This document shows, piece by piece, positions 1-10,855 of a stretch of DNA of 64,000 nucleotides; within the stretch, counting starts at the first letter, position 1; the number at the start of each line of letters is the position of its first letter. This stretch comes from Sacculina carcini (Eukaryota; Arthropoda; Thecostraca; Sacculinidae), in the NCBI GenBank assembly GCA_916048095.2, contig OU696586.1, forward strand, positions 6,831,249 to 6,895,248, given 5' to 3'. The position numbers and the translations under genes were made by a program. Under the pieces are notes generated by a model. That model made no database searches, was not told the DNA's origin, and worked only from the letters and a program-made list of their open reading frames with translations.

Positions 1-640
1 CGAGGTGACGTCAGAGTGAAAGCATCAGGGATGTCTAAAATTCTGGTTCGTCGTCGGTTGTAGTTGTTCAGGGAGATGATTGAGGCGTATAATTTAACAA
101 TCCGAGTGAGTTTGGTGGCATCTAGTAAAAATCTAGCTAATGGATTGACGAGAGTCGATAGAAAGTGGCTGAAAGCAGTCAAGTATCAAAATAACCCCAG
201 ACTTGCAGCGTAACAGTGAATTCGTTGCATGATGACCATCACCTTGGTGTCGAAAGATCGTTGCATCTGGCTAGACTCGTCAATCCTGATGTTACTAGAG
301 AGCAGATTGAGAGTTGTGTGCGGAAGTGTCCTCAATGCCGTTCGATTGACCCTGCGCCAGTACGGCATGATCCAGGAGTGTTAACTGTCGACGAAAACTG
401 GGTGAGACTATCCGTCGACACCAAACATTGGGGGAGTACCTGTTTTTTCACCATGGTTGACTGCGGTCCGACCCGCTTCGCTATATGGCGGCAGGTAAAG
501 ACAGACATTCTGGACGAAGTTTTTCGCGAGCGCGGTCCACCGTCGGAGCTTCTTCTAGACACAGTTCCGCATTTAGATCATATCAGGTCGCTGAATTCTG
601 TCGTAAGGGGAACGTCAATTTGAGAATCCGAGCCGCTGAT
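1..640 (+). pseudogene. Ty3-type integrase fragment, degenerate
   Basis: This is the remains of an LTR-retrotransposon integrase. Residues encoded at 216-623 include an HHLGVER block and a CPQC pair of the HHCC zinc domain, then TMVDCGPTRFAIW and ELLLD, which match the catalytic-core layout of the long pol ORF at 51093-53668. The upstream part (1-215) carries stop codons, and the frame breaks again near 585-620 before a readable LVEHHHRTIKH, the third catalytic block. I infer an old copy of the same Ty3-like family as the 51-kb element. It enters from the left edge, so reverse transcriptase may lie outside the window. It is not functional. Confidence 0.8.
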
Positions 641-742
641 AGACCATCTAGCAATGGTCTGGTTGAACACCACCATCGCACTATTAAGCATCGCACATAA
701 AACATATAAACATATAAAGCATATAAAACATCGCACAGTTCG

Positions 743-1111
743 GTGCGGCCGCAGCAGTCGCGCCCCGTCGACTCGGCAGTGTTCAAGCTGCCATCACTTG
801 AGTCAGCCGAGTTCGTGTTCATACGACATGACGGCCACCGCCGTCCTCTCCAATTCGTGTACGACGGGCCGTATCGCGTACTCCCGCGAACTCCAAAAAC
901 CTTCACCGTCGAGCGCAACGGCGAAGATATCGTGAGCATTGACCGCTTGCGACCAGCGTTCATCGACAAAGACGTTCAGCCGTCGTCCGAATACAATTTG
1001 CTGTTCTGTGTTCCGACGCCTCGACCGCTGACCAATGACACCAGCACGCCACAACGTTACACAACCCGACCAGGTCGCGTAGTCAATCCACCTGTTCGTT
1101 TCTCGCCCTGA
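743..1111 (+). pseudogene. Integrase C-terminal domain of a second Ty3-type element
   Basis: The ORF encodes a typical metazoan Ty3/gypsy integrase tail: FVFIRHDGHRRPLQFVYDGP, then SIDRLRPAFID and a terminal TTRPGRVVNPPVRFSP, ending at a stop at 1110. This GPY/F-like tail does not resemble the C-terminus of the 51-kb family, so the integrase core at 1-640 and this tail come from two different elements. The join lies in an AT-rich stretch of ATAAAACAT-type repeats at about 690-735. A purine-rich tract and a TGTGGCG LTR-like start follow directly, as expected for the end of an LTR element. Confidence 0.75.
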
Positions 1112-1128
1112 TATGAGGAGGGAGCTCC

Positions 1129-2040
1129 TGTGGCGTCAACATCTATATAGTTTTGTGTCTTTTTGTAATTATATTTTTCATGATTCGATGTGAAGTGCAT
1201 ATTTAAATAACTTTGCGTTACCGTATTTGTGTTGATAAATGATGAGATTTTCGTGATTCATGTTTCGATGTCCTGTATTTAGTCGTGCTAGGTATATATG
1301 CTTTGTGCCTATTGACTAGGGACTAGCGTTTGTCCTGTGCGAAATTTAGTTGCTAAATTTAGAGCATCTGAGAATGCCGACATTTGCGCACGCACTTAGC
1401 AAGTGTTAGCAAGCACAGAGCGGAGTCATATAGTATATTTAGTATGCGCGTCGGTCCGAGAAGTGTTCTAGAACCACCCGATTATACGTCATGTGTGTAC
1501 GTATAAAAAGGCGCCTGTGTTTTGCATCGGGGCAGATAAGCTGAACATTTCGACTCTGGCAGAACTACTCTCTGTATCTCGGTAGTTTGGCGTATTCTGT
1601 CACTCGGGTCTTGCATAACGTTAGAGTGAAGTGGGTATTCCTTCTGCTCACTCGTTCGTTGTTCGCCCGCTAAGGCAAATATCACTAGCATTTCTTTATA
1701 TATTAGCTCGTGGCCTTCTGCAGAGAGTGACTACACCTCTGTCTGGGAGTGTCGCCCATTTCTGCTTTTTTGTAGCTTATATAAATATTGCACGTTTGCA
1801 ACGCGAACGTTATTGTCACTGTGTGCACGGTGCTTATGCAACATTGTCGCTCGCTGCGCGTATGTACACTGTGGCCCGCTGCGCCTATTTTTACTTGTGT
1901 ATAGCTGCGCGTTTTGATTGATTGTATTACCTGTATATTGCACTTGTATGTTCTGTACTGTACATGATTTTATGATGTATTGTTATGTGTTGTTATTTAC
2001 TTACTACTGTGTTGTTAATGTGTAGTAATATATAACTGAA
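1129..2040 (+). repeat. Probable 3' LTR
   Basis: The sequence directly after the integrase tail begins TGTGGCGTCAAC and is preceded by the purine-rich GAGGAGGGAGCTCC, which fits a polypurine tract and LTR start. A TATAAAA box lies at about 1502. No partner LTR is in the window, so the right boundary is a guess; ACTACGGCA near 2050 would be one TG...CA end. The ORFs here carry no recognisable domain. Confidence 0.45.
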
Positions 2041-4760
2041 ACTACGGCATCTGTGTTGCTATTGGCGAAGTAGCCAGTAGCGCAACAATACGAGGTGGAA
2101 GAGAGTTGTAGAGACGAGGGGCAAAGAAATAAAATGAATTGGCCGACCAAGCTGATTCATTGATCGTTCTTGGACAAATCAAAGAACGAGGAACACGAAA
2201 AGTACCAGAAGGTGACAGTAATTCAGAGAGATGGTTGCATAGGATCATGAAGAAGTATATATATTAAATAACAGAGTCGATAGTGAATTCTAGGAATAAT
2301 AGGCAGCCAACGAAATTGAAAAGGGAAAGAGGAAGTGTGGAGACATGGAGAAGGCGAGAGAACAAAGCGACATGATTCGTTTATTATGCGTTGAAGACCA
2401 CGAATATGATAGCGAGGAGTGTTAATATATAGTGCAACAATAATCAATACGAGAGAAAATCAGAGCTGAACTAGCTTTATGGAGGATGGTCGGTCAAGAA
2501 AAGGTCTGATAGGATACAAATAACGAAAAAATAAGGCGACACACACGAACTACGTTTTCAATATTGGTAGAGAAAGTGAGAGACGTATAAAGAGCCACAC
2601 CAAGAACACGAACTGAGGAAGAAAAACGATACGTTAGAAGTGGAGGAGACAAACGAGGAGGATGTAGAGCAATGAATTCAGATTTAGATTTGTTAATCAA
2701 AAGGAAACGAGAAAAAGCCCACTCAGGAATGTTCGAGATAATGTCAGCTAAGAAAGAATCATGCAAAAACGGAAGTGGACAGTAAAGCTGTATATCATCA
2801 GCATAAATCTGAAAAGAAATGGAGTGCCGACGGAGAATAGGACATGAGGACGACATGTAGAGATTAAAAAGTAAGGGACCAAGAATAGAGCCTTGAGGAA
2901 CACCGGATATTAAAGGTAAATAATCGGAAACAGAAGCATTAAATTTGACAGAATACGATCGATCAGTGAGATAAGATTTCATAAGAGAGAGGGCAGACAA
3001 ACATACACCTATATGAGATAGATCATCGATAAGTATAGGCTGATAAACTAGGTCAAAAGCCGAAGACATCCAAAGACAGAACAGACAAGACAGACAGAAG
3101 ACAAAACAAGAAGAACAGAACTACGATAAGAAAAATGGGAAAGTACATCATTAACAACAGATATTAGAACGCCTTCTGTGGGATGTGGAGTTCTAAACCC
3201 AGACTGAAAAGGATCAAGATAACGACTTATGTAAGGAGAAAATTGAGAGAAAATAACAGATTCCAACAATTCCGAGATAAACCCAATAATAGAAACAGGA
3301 CGATAGTTCTTACAAACAGAAGGATCAAGATATGGTTTTCTAAGAATAGGATATATAACAGCATGTTTATCAGGCATGAAACACCATGTAGTATGGAGGA
3401 ATTAATAATATGCAAGAAATAAGGAGCCAGAAGAAAAATAGAGCTAGAAATAGCCATAAGATTAATGGGATCAGCAGGAGAAAGTTATTTTTGTAGAAGA
3501 CAGAAGATGGAGAATATCAGATAACTCAATATGATTAAACGAAGAAAGGCGTGACGAAGAAGTATGATTCAATGAGGCATGAGTTGGGGGAATAGATGAG
3601 TGAGCCTGTCGAACTTTTTCAGTGAATAAAGCGGAAAACTCAGTGACAGAAATTACGGAAGACAAGGCTGAAGAGCGAAGACCAGACAGATAATGTAGAC
3701 CACAATAACTTAGGAGAACGAGAAAGTGAATCAAGATGTGATTTGTAATAGGAACTCTTCGCTAACGCAAGGACGGATACATAGTGGGAGAGAGACGGAG
3801 AGTAGGATAACCCGTCTTCCCCGGAGCGAGTGCAACGCCATATGCGCTCGAGACGACGTTGAACTTTCCTCAATCTGAACAATCCTGGTTCATCCAAGGA
3901 GGCGAAGATGACCGAGTAGAAGAGAATGAAACAATAGGAAACAAGGCATCATTTATAGAAGACAACATGTTATTGAAAATATTATATGAAATAGTAGGAG
4001 GATAAGAGTAGTGAGAGTAGACACTTGTGAAAACAGCGAGAACACCAAAGGAGAGAACACTGCTGGGTCGAAATTTTTAAAGGAACGGCCAGTGGCAGAA
4101 GGAGCGAAAATGGGACGAGGACAAGGCAGATTGAACAATAGAAAACTATGATCTAAAATGGTAGTCAGGAGGAAAAACTAGCACATCAGGTATCGAAAAA
4201 TCACCTGACAGATCTGGCTCAGGAAAGAGAAGAAGATCGAGTGTGGGACCAGATACAGGTGTAGGAGATGAAACCGGAGAGCAAAAACCGAAAGTATTAA
4301 CAACGGATAGACAATTTTTGGCATAGAAATTATCGGTAGAATCAACCCAAAAGCTCAAATCAACAAGGATGAGAAAGCGACTGGAATATACACCAACTAA
4401 TGATTCTAAAACAGAGGGAAACTCATCAAAGAAAGCCCGAGTGGTACCACTATGGTTATAACGATAAATAATAACAACGCAATACTTAAGAAAACATAAG
4501 GATGAAAATGAGGTTACTGAATACTCAAAAGATGAATAAGTAGAACAAAAGCCGGAGTCCAGAGATAGTGGAAAATATTTATGAAAAATACAGCCAACAC
4601 CACCATCATGAGATTTAGAAGTAGATGAACGTGATGAATGAAGAAAATCATAACCAAGCGGAATATGACCACGGAAACTAGCAACATCAGAGTCATAAAG
4701 CCAAGTTTCAACTGAACATAATAATGAAAGATTGTGAGAGGATAGTAAATGAGACAAGTG
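2041..4760 (-). mobile_element. LINE (CR1/L2-like), minus strand, defective
   Basis: Reading on the minus strand, 4757-4146 is an apurinic-type endonuclease domain (SVETWLYDSD near the start, HDGGVG, and a degenerate GDFN-equivalent LVDLSFW). Reverse transcriptase blocks follow: NYRPVS and QSGFRTPHPTE (3377-3048), then SSAFDLV, SGVPQGSILGPLLF and the catalytic YADD (3069-2494). The end at 2248-2042 carries FYFFAPRLYNSLPPRI, the conserved tail of this LINE group. Several frameshifts separate the blocks. No ORF1 is recognisable. A second copy of a related family lies at 47.8-50.2 kb. Confidence 0.85.
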
Positions 4761-5299
4761 AGCGGTTTTATATCTGCACGACCGTTGTGTAAAAACAGTG
4801 GCTAGTATGTGTTATAAAATCATTTATGAATTTTCATATTTCTCTTAATTTTAATAAATACCTATAATTGCCTGTTTTGCTGTTTTATCGTGCCTATTTG
4901 CCTGCCTATTTTGCCAGTTGTAAGTGCTTAAACATCCGGTATATATGTATAATAACTAGAGCTGGGAATTTTTTGATCACATAAAACAAATTTTCACATA
5001 AAATACCTTTTTCGTAAAATAAAAAATTTCATTTTCAATGAAAAATATTGTCATATATAATTCTACAGGTTGCACCTATAATTCTGTGTGTGATCTGTGA
5101 ATAATGGTTATTACACCGATCACGTATTCAACATGTCAACATTCAACATACAACAGATCAAGCATTGACCCAAACACTGCAAATAAAACATTAACGCTAG
5201 CAAAGTTAAAAATGAAAATATAGCAAAATTCCTGATATCGTCCTATGTCCGGACAACAAGAGCGTCGTACGGTTATATATCCCTAGTTCTCTACCATGA
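4761..5299. other. AT-rich spacer, no gene seen
   Basis: No coding potential is seen. A stretch from about 4957 starts TAGAGCTGGGAATTTTT and contains repeated TCACATAAAA; a similar stretch (GAGTTGGGAATTATATG with TCACATAAAA) occurs at about 31880. Both could be ends of a short hAT-type MITE, but no target-site duplication could be matched. Confidence 0.4.
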
Positions 5300-5618
5300 G
5301 TTGTGGGTAGAGATGCGACCTAAAAAAACCGTATTTTTTGCCAAAAAAAAACGCGAAAAAAAAAACGTTCTTTTTGTTTTTTTGAAGAGTCATGCAAAGA
5401 ATTCAAATTATGGAAATGATATATTTGGGATGTTAAATGAATTATTTTTCATCAACACATGAGTTATACATGCTATTAGTGACCCTATCAAATTGAATTA
5501 TCATTAAATATGCACAAAATAATTGTTATAATGTGTCTGAAAGCCCTAATATCATTGCTTGCACATTACTTTGCGGCAATTCTATGTACAGTGAAGTTTT
5601 GCATTCAATTCAATTTGT

Positions 5619-5988
5619 GGACTCCGTGGTGTAGTGTTAGCACACCCGCCTCACAAGCGGGAGGTCCGTGATTTGAAACCCGGCGGAGCAGAATTTCATT
5701 GGGCGAATTCTACAATCCCACAGCCCCTGTCCACCCAGCAGAAAATGATGGTACCAGATATCAGTCATGACTTGTGCCATGCATTCTGGGGAGGTGTCCC
5801 TCTCTAATACGTCTTGTGGCTTGTCCACTCGTCCTTGTGGCGACATAGAGCGTCGTGGAGTGGAGACCGTGGAGAGGGTAGGATATTTGGTGGTAGCGAG
5901 CTGCACGGGGCACACCTGTGTGTTCATAATCTTCGGCTAATCCCGTGTAGCAGCTGTCACTTAGGCATTTAACCTTTATATTTTAAAT
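5619..5988 (+). mobile_element. tRNA-derived SINE, copy A
   Basis: The first 70 bases fold like a tRNA: GTGTAGTGTTAGC resembles box A, CCGCCTCACAAGCGGG forms an anticodon arm with loop CTCACAA (anticodon CAC, valine), and the box B region follows. A body of about 300 bp ends in TTTAACCTTTATATTTTAAAT. The matching position in the second hAT copy (near 60830) lacks the SINE, confirming a discrete insertion. Other copies are at 19964, 20769 and 22190. Transcription by RNA polymerase III is inferred from the tRNA-like head; box B in this copy is degenerate. Confidence 0.85.
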
Positions 5989-6693
5989 ATTGAGTTAATC
6001 ATTGTGTAAGAAAGCAGGGTTTGAGAACCGTTTTTTATGCTAAATCTGAAACTGTTTAAAAAAACAACAGGTGGCACAATTTTTTTTATTATTTTTTACA
6101 TATTACCTTATTCCTACCAGAAATGAACTACGTTGATTATAATAAGTTTCATCATTTCATTGAGCAGATCAATTATTTGCAAAAATAAAAGTACAAACAC
6201 TGCAAATATTTACACAAAGACTACAAATATACACACAAACTTAGTGTCCCTAATGAGACTACGAATAAAAGCGGGTCGCATTAATCAGAGTGGCAATCCT
6301 GACCAGAAAAACGGGCAATATTTTCGTGTAGGAAAAAAACGACTGAGGAAATATATTCAATGTACAAAAGGGTATTTGAACACAAATTACTACATCAAAG
6401 AAACCATCATCCATAAAACCAGTTCTAAATACAGGTTACTAATAAATCAATTAATTCGGTTCAACTTTCCTTATCTATATGCCGCCAATTTTTGTTCTAA
6501 ATCTCTACACCTACAAACACCGTTTTTGAAGAAAAATACTTTTTAAAAAACCATGGTTTAACCCATTAACCGGCGACCATAAAATTAATGAAGTTGACTA
6601 ATTGAAATTAGTTATATTTTGTATAATTAGGTTCATTATACATGGTTAAATACGAAAACAAAATTTAATATGTTATTTTCTAGGATTTTCAGG

Positions 6694-6713
6694 GTGATCT
6701 AAAAATAGATCAC
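6694..6713. repeat. 20-bp palindrome GTGATCTA..TAGATCAC (piggyBac subterminal)
   Basis: The same near-palindrome (arms GTGATCTA/TAGATCAC around AAAA or TTTT) recurs at 8513-8532 and 8853-8872. In the first and last copies it is followed directly by CACTGCCGG, the right-hand one merging into the terminal repeat. Such subterminal repeats are candidate transposase-binding sites. Confidence 0.7.
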
Positions 6714-6919
6714 TGCCGGAGAGCGCCGTAGGGTGCACCTGCGTATAGCGGATGTCTTTCAAATGTCATATATTTTCCAACAGACTGTCTGCACGCTGTG
6801 ATCTAATTATGAATTAGGCTGTGGCCTTCCTGGACGACCTTGGCCTCGATCTCGATGAGGTTGAGGCTGACATTCTTCTAAGTTGAGGTTGGCATTGAGG
6901 GGTTTCCAAGACTCTCAAT

Positions 6920-8095
6920 CGATGGGATGATCATAAAGTATTACGGCCATCACGACCTGAAGCTGTTCATTCGAGGGAAACCCATTCGATTCGGATACAA
7001 GTTATGGTTATTGTGCGCCTCCGACGGAAACATCTACGCTCCATCTTTGTATCAGTACAAGGAGCAGGGTCACTCAGCAGGGATCCCGATGGGGTCTCAA
7101 GTAGTACTCAGTCCCATCTCCCTGGTCGACATCGCTAACGGGAAGGAACTCTCCTTCGACAAATTGTCCGCCTCTCTATCACTTCTTGTCTCGTTGACCA
7201 AAATGAGATTCAGTGCGTTAGGAGCCATCCTCGTCAATTGAACCAAGAAGGATCCGTTCAAGTCGGACAAGGAGATGAAGGTTTGGGACTCTTTGGAGCA
7301 GAAATGCAATCAGAAGAACCAGATTATTTTTATCAAGTGGAACGACAGCAACTTTGTTTACATGGCGACGAACCACTCCAAATCACCCCTACAGTGAAGG
7401 CGTTGCGGTACAGCCGCGCCGAGAAGGTGAAGGTCGGCAAATATGCTGTTATGTCCCAAGTTCGTTTGGTCCCGCTTCAGTCCCGGGTCTCTATTCTCTA
7501 TGTTAGGTTATGTACGATCAGGTTAGTTGGGAAAGTGAAAAAGAGCCGGACTGAAGCAGGACCAAATATACCTGGGGTGCATATATCCTTATCCAAACGT
7601 CCTTAGCTCCGTGGAGGTCGACATGCTCCGCTTCATCTCCAAGTACAACAGTAACATGCAGTCGTGGACCACCATGATTGGATGGTGGCGCACTTTGTGA
7701 TTGAGATCGAAGATAAGAATATACTTCTCTCTTCTGATGGGGGCAATCCAGATGACTTTGGTGAATGCCTGGTTAATCCACAAGAACCATGGTTGAGAAG
7801 CCGGAAGGGGTTTAGGGCCTCGACTTCACGCGCGAGGTGGCGGTCTCGTATATGAAGATTACCAATGGCAAGGACTCAATCATCTCACGGGCCCAGATCG
7901 CTTCTCGCGTTGGACTGGCAGCGCAGCCTCCGCTGGACTCCAGCTTCGACTGCCTCGGCCATATTCTCCTCGTGCGTGAACAGCAACGTAAATTTCATGG
8001 ACCCAGTTGCAAGTCGAGCCCGCTGTCCTACTACGGAAAGTGTGCAAACACTACGCTATGCAGGCAGTGTTTTAATCCCTATCATACGACATAAC
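6920..8095 (+). pseudogene. piggyBac transposase, broken
   Basis: Fragments in different frames match piggyBac transposase. At 6918-7240 there is SIDGMIIKYYGHHDLKLFIR followed by GKPIRFGYKLW, a highly conserved block of the DDE core. In another frame at about 7232-7396 come KKDPFKSDKEMKVWD and IFIKWNDSNFVYM. At 7610-7700 there is YNSNMQSWTTMIGWW, and at about 7990-8090 the C-terminal cysteine-rich tail ends in LCRQCFNPYHT. Several frameshifts and stops prevent a single product. The N-terminal third upstream of 6920 is not recognisable. The element could not move on its own protein. Confidence 0.88.
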
Positions 8096-9587
8096 TAATT
8101 ACCGACAGACAGCTCGAAAAAGTCCATTTCGTGTTCCGATACGGACCATCTGGACTTGGATTGAAACTATTGTATATACTCCAAGGCAGTGACGGCGCCA
8201 GGACTTTTCCGGTAGGGGAATGAGAGGGGCTAAGGAAAAAGATGCGGGGACTTTGGGAAGCATGAATAACTACTCTCGAAATGTTCATGGTCAGGATTTT
8301 TGGTGTGCTCAAGGGGGTTGGCCTATTTTGGGAAATTTCAGCCCCTCCAAGTCCCCCCTTGGCACCGCCGCTGCGCAAAATTCTTGAAAAAACCCGACAG
8401 GAACGCATATTTTCATTATAAGACCAGTTATCCTTATTTTTGTGTTAAATTTCGTGCGACGAACCTATTTCCTCTGAAACATTATATGTGTCATTATAAG
8501 CGTAAACCGACAGTGATCTATTTTTAGATCACTGAATGTAAATCGCTCCTATACAGAAGTTATAATTATTAGAGCATTGGAATTTGTTGTGAAGCAGCAT
8601 GGGGTAATATATATATATTATTAAAACAATTTTTTTATACTCGAAGTCGTGTGTCTTTGCTGTGGGTCAACAAAGAGAACCACCGAAAAATGGGTAAAAA
8701 TGGTCTACTTCAATGCTCTATTAGGACAAGTCAAACACTCCAAAGTAATTATTTAAAATAGAATATCATAAGTACAAGGTCCAAATATTATAAAAAACAA
8801 ATTATATTCATCATATCAAAAAACAATTCTGAGAAAAAAATAGTTGAAATTGGTGATCTATTTTTAGATCACTGCCGGTTAATGGGTTAAAAACAGTTTA
8901 AATCAAGTGGCTTAATCAGCCCCTTATACGTACCAGCAGACTACTTGCTATACAAAAGGTATTTGAACGTACATCAATCAAATCTATCTTACCTAGATAC
9001 TGTTTAAGAAAACATTGTTTCATTAAAAATACGCTAAATATACGTTTGTCAAAAAAACACTTGACCAACCAATTAACTTGTCTTGTTCTGCTGTCAACAT
9101 TTTCTGAATCTGTACATTAATAAAACGAATTTAAAACTAATTTTAAAAAAATCATTGCATTTTTTCATAAAAAATACATGGTTTCTATAAAAAATACACA
9201 TGATTACTCAATGAATTTGTTTTGTTCTGCTGACAAATTATTTCAAATATCCACATAATTAAAACCATCTTTGAAAACATGGGCTTTCTCAATGAAAAAA
9301 CCTAAACCACCGGATCCGGATGCACTTTCAAACAGTCTCCTGAGGTATTTATTGATAAATATTTGTGCTTGTAATACTATTATCAAATTATCTTTGAAAT
9401 AAAACACGTAAGGATGTACAAAACGTCAATTAAACTCGTTTCTATGTACTAAAATCCAACATCCGATGACAATTGGGGATAATTCTAAAAAAAACCAAAA
9501 AACCCCTAAAAAAAACCTAAAAAAACATGTTTTTTTGCAAAAAAAACGCAACAAAAAAAAACGTTTTTTTGTATCACTAGTTGTGGG

Positions 9588-10043
9588 CGTGGCTTGAGTG
9601 GCGTGACAGCGTGGAAACGGGATTCAGTGGGTCTGCAATAACTCGCTATGCAGATCAAATCACTCCCAACTAAGTGCACGTGACATTGTTTTTGTGTTTT
9701 TGTGAAGGATTATACATGCATGCACTTCATATTTACATTTATGGAAAATATTCAAAACAAATTGCACAAATGGCGTTTGTATTGTCACGCTAAAAGCGAT
9801 TGAACGAATTCAACGTGAAGTCGAACTTTCCCAGAGAATCACGTCTGATGAAGGGTATGTTTCGCATTGCATGTGAGAAAAACGTGTCCACGGGTCAGAG
9901 TTCCCAGCTCAATCAATACAACAAACAAGCTGCTAACTCGATAAACACCAAATGCAAATATACATGCACAATCGAATCATGGGAGTATTGCGCCCCGAAT
10001 CAATATTCCTAAATGGCACCACTAGTGGCGGCACCAGTGGGGG

Positions 10044-10046
<3 letters not shown>
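9588..10046. other. Unassigned sequence before the Penelope fragment
   Basis: No protein domain is recognised. A CTGATGA...GAAA motif (9845-9880) resembles those seen next to the Penelope-like fragments nearby, so this may be untranslated sequence of such an element. It runs into the (TA)n tract at 10048. Confidence 0.4.
9845..9880 (+). ncRNA. Hammerhead-like CTGATGA..GAAA motif (candidate)
   Basis: CTGATGA at 9845-9851 and GAAA at 9877-9880 match the two conserved core blocks of hammerhead ribozymes, which are known from Penelope-like elements. No convincing stem II is seen between them, so this is only a weak candidate. Confidence 0.2.

Positions 10047-10047
<1 letters not shown>

Positions 10048-10139
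<92 letters not shown>
10048..10139. repeat. (TA)n microsatellite
   Basis: A run of about 46 TA units. Tyr-Ile repeat ORFs crossing it on both strands are artefacts. Similar tracts occur at 14057, 14475, 14569, 14818, 27080, 31198 and 31597. Confidence 0.97.
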
Positions 10140-10141
<2 letters not shown>

Positions 10142-10284
10142 TTGCAGACAAAGAGCGGGTCTCGCAGACAAAGTGCGGATTTTCTTTGAACCGGGTCGCC
10201 CACTAAAAATATTATTTGCACCCCCAAATAGCGACTGACATGCGAGTCCGGTTGCTTTACATGCTCCTGTGCGACGAAAAGGTC

Positions 10285-10590
10285 ACAATGTTGACAGAAG
10301 AATGTGATTTATAAGATAACTTGTACGATCTGTGGAAGATAGGTGAAACCTGTCGACCTGAGAAAATACGAGTGCAGGAGCATATTAGCCCAAAACCGAA
10401 CGGTGTGATGTTCGAACACAACAATGAGCATCACACCAACTCTCCATTATCCATCAGCTGGTGTATCATCCACAGTGGCATCAGAGATGAGTCGACAAGA
10501 AAGTACGCTGAGGCCGCCTACATACGACAACATGATGATGGATCCCTCATCAACGGCTGCAAGGGAATATATTTAAAATGTCAAAGATAA
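10285..10590 (+). pseudogene. GIY-YIG endonuclease fragment of a Penelope-like element
   Basis: Near 10300-10350 the translation reads NVIYKITCTICGR, then after a one-base frame break IGETCRPEKIRVQEH, followed to 10590 by RKYAEAAYIRQHDDGSLING. The VIYKI...C..C...IGET.R....R..EH pattern is the C-terminal GIY-YIG nuclease with zinc-linked cysteines found in Penelope-like retroelements. The reverse transcriptase part is missing; the sequence upstream is untranslated or microsatellite. A degenerate hammerhead-like motif lies 135 bp downstream, and the Helitron-like repeat begins at 10856. Confidence 0.78.
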
Positions 10591-10724
10591 CGCAATTGAC
10601 AATTAATTCTCATTTTTTCAGCGCTGAATTACGATAGTTACTCAATTATTATGATGCATGTGTTTTTTAATTGTTTGCTACATAATTGTTCAATTTGGCC
10701 GTTAATTTGAATGAATTCCAGTAC

Positions 10725-10753
10725 CTGAAGAAGCCTTTAGGCGAAAACGTTCG
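10725..10753 (+). ncRNA. Hammerhead-like motif 3' of Penelope fragment (candidate)
   Basis: CTGAAGA, a short GCC-TTTA-GGC hairpin, GAAAACG and TTCGTAC lie in the order of a hammerhead core with minimal stem III; GTAC flanks both sides. One extra A after GAAA and an unpaired A before stem II depart from the consensus, so activity is doubtful. Confidence 0.35.
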
Positions 10754-10855
10754 TACTCAAATATATTGATTGTACCCGATGAAGTGATTCATTTACATAA
10801 TATTCATAGCTATACCGGGTGCGTGAGTGAACATCAATTTTGATATATATATATA

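Larger units (their letters stand above)
6562..8886 (+). mobile_element. piggyBac-like transposon, degenerate
   Basis: The element is bounded by TTAA target duplications (6558-6561 and 8887-8890), with CCCATTAACCGGC at the left and GCCGGTTAATGGG at the right as inverted ends. TTAA plus CCC...GGG ends is diagnostic of piggyBac. It lies inside hAT copy A, and the paralogous hAT copy B has no insertion at the matching CCATGG site near 60277. The interior carries a broken transposase gene and three copies of a 20-bp near-palindrome with GTGATCTA arms. Confidence 0.92.
5308..9579 (+). mobile_element. hAT-type element, copy A (non-autonomous)
   Basis: The ends are imperfect inverted repeats (TAGAGATGCGACC on the left, TAGTGATACAAAAAAACG read inward on the right). 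They are flanked by a perfect 8-bp target duplication GTTGTGGG at 5300-5307 and 9580-9587. Eight-base duplications and TAG-type ends are characteristic of the hAT superfamily. No hAT transposase (BED finger or dimerisation domain) was recognised, so the roughly 1.6-kb body left after removing insertions is probably non-autonomous. It contains a tRNA-derived SINE (5619-5988) and a piggyBac (6562-8886). An inverted second copy is at 59561-63390. Confidence 0.88.

Noticed and set aside
4957..5292. Short hAT-type MITE with TAGAGCTGGGAAT end
   Set aside because: The right end is only loosely complementary and no 8-bp duplication matched.
6133..6546. 137-residue ORF as hAT transposase
   Set aside because: It is a low-complexity AT-rich ORF with no BED finger or hAT dimerisation motif.
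9933..10227. Tyr-Ile repeat ORFs on both strands
   Set aside because: They are translations of a (TA)n microsatellite with no conserved flanks.
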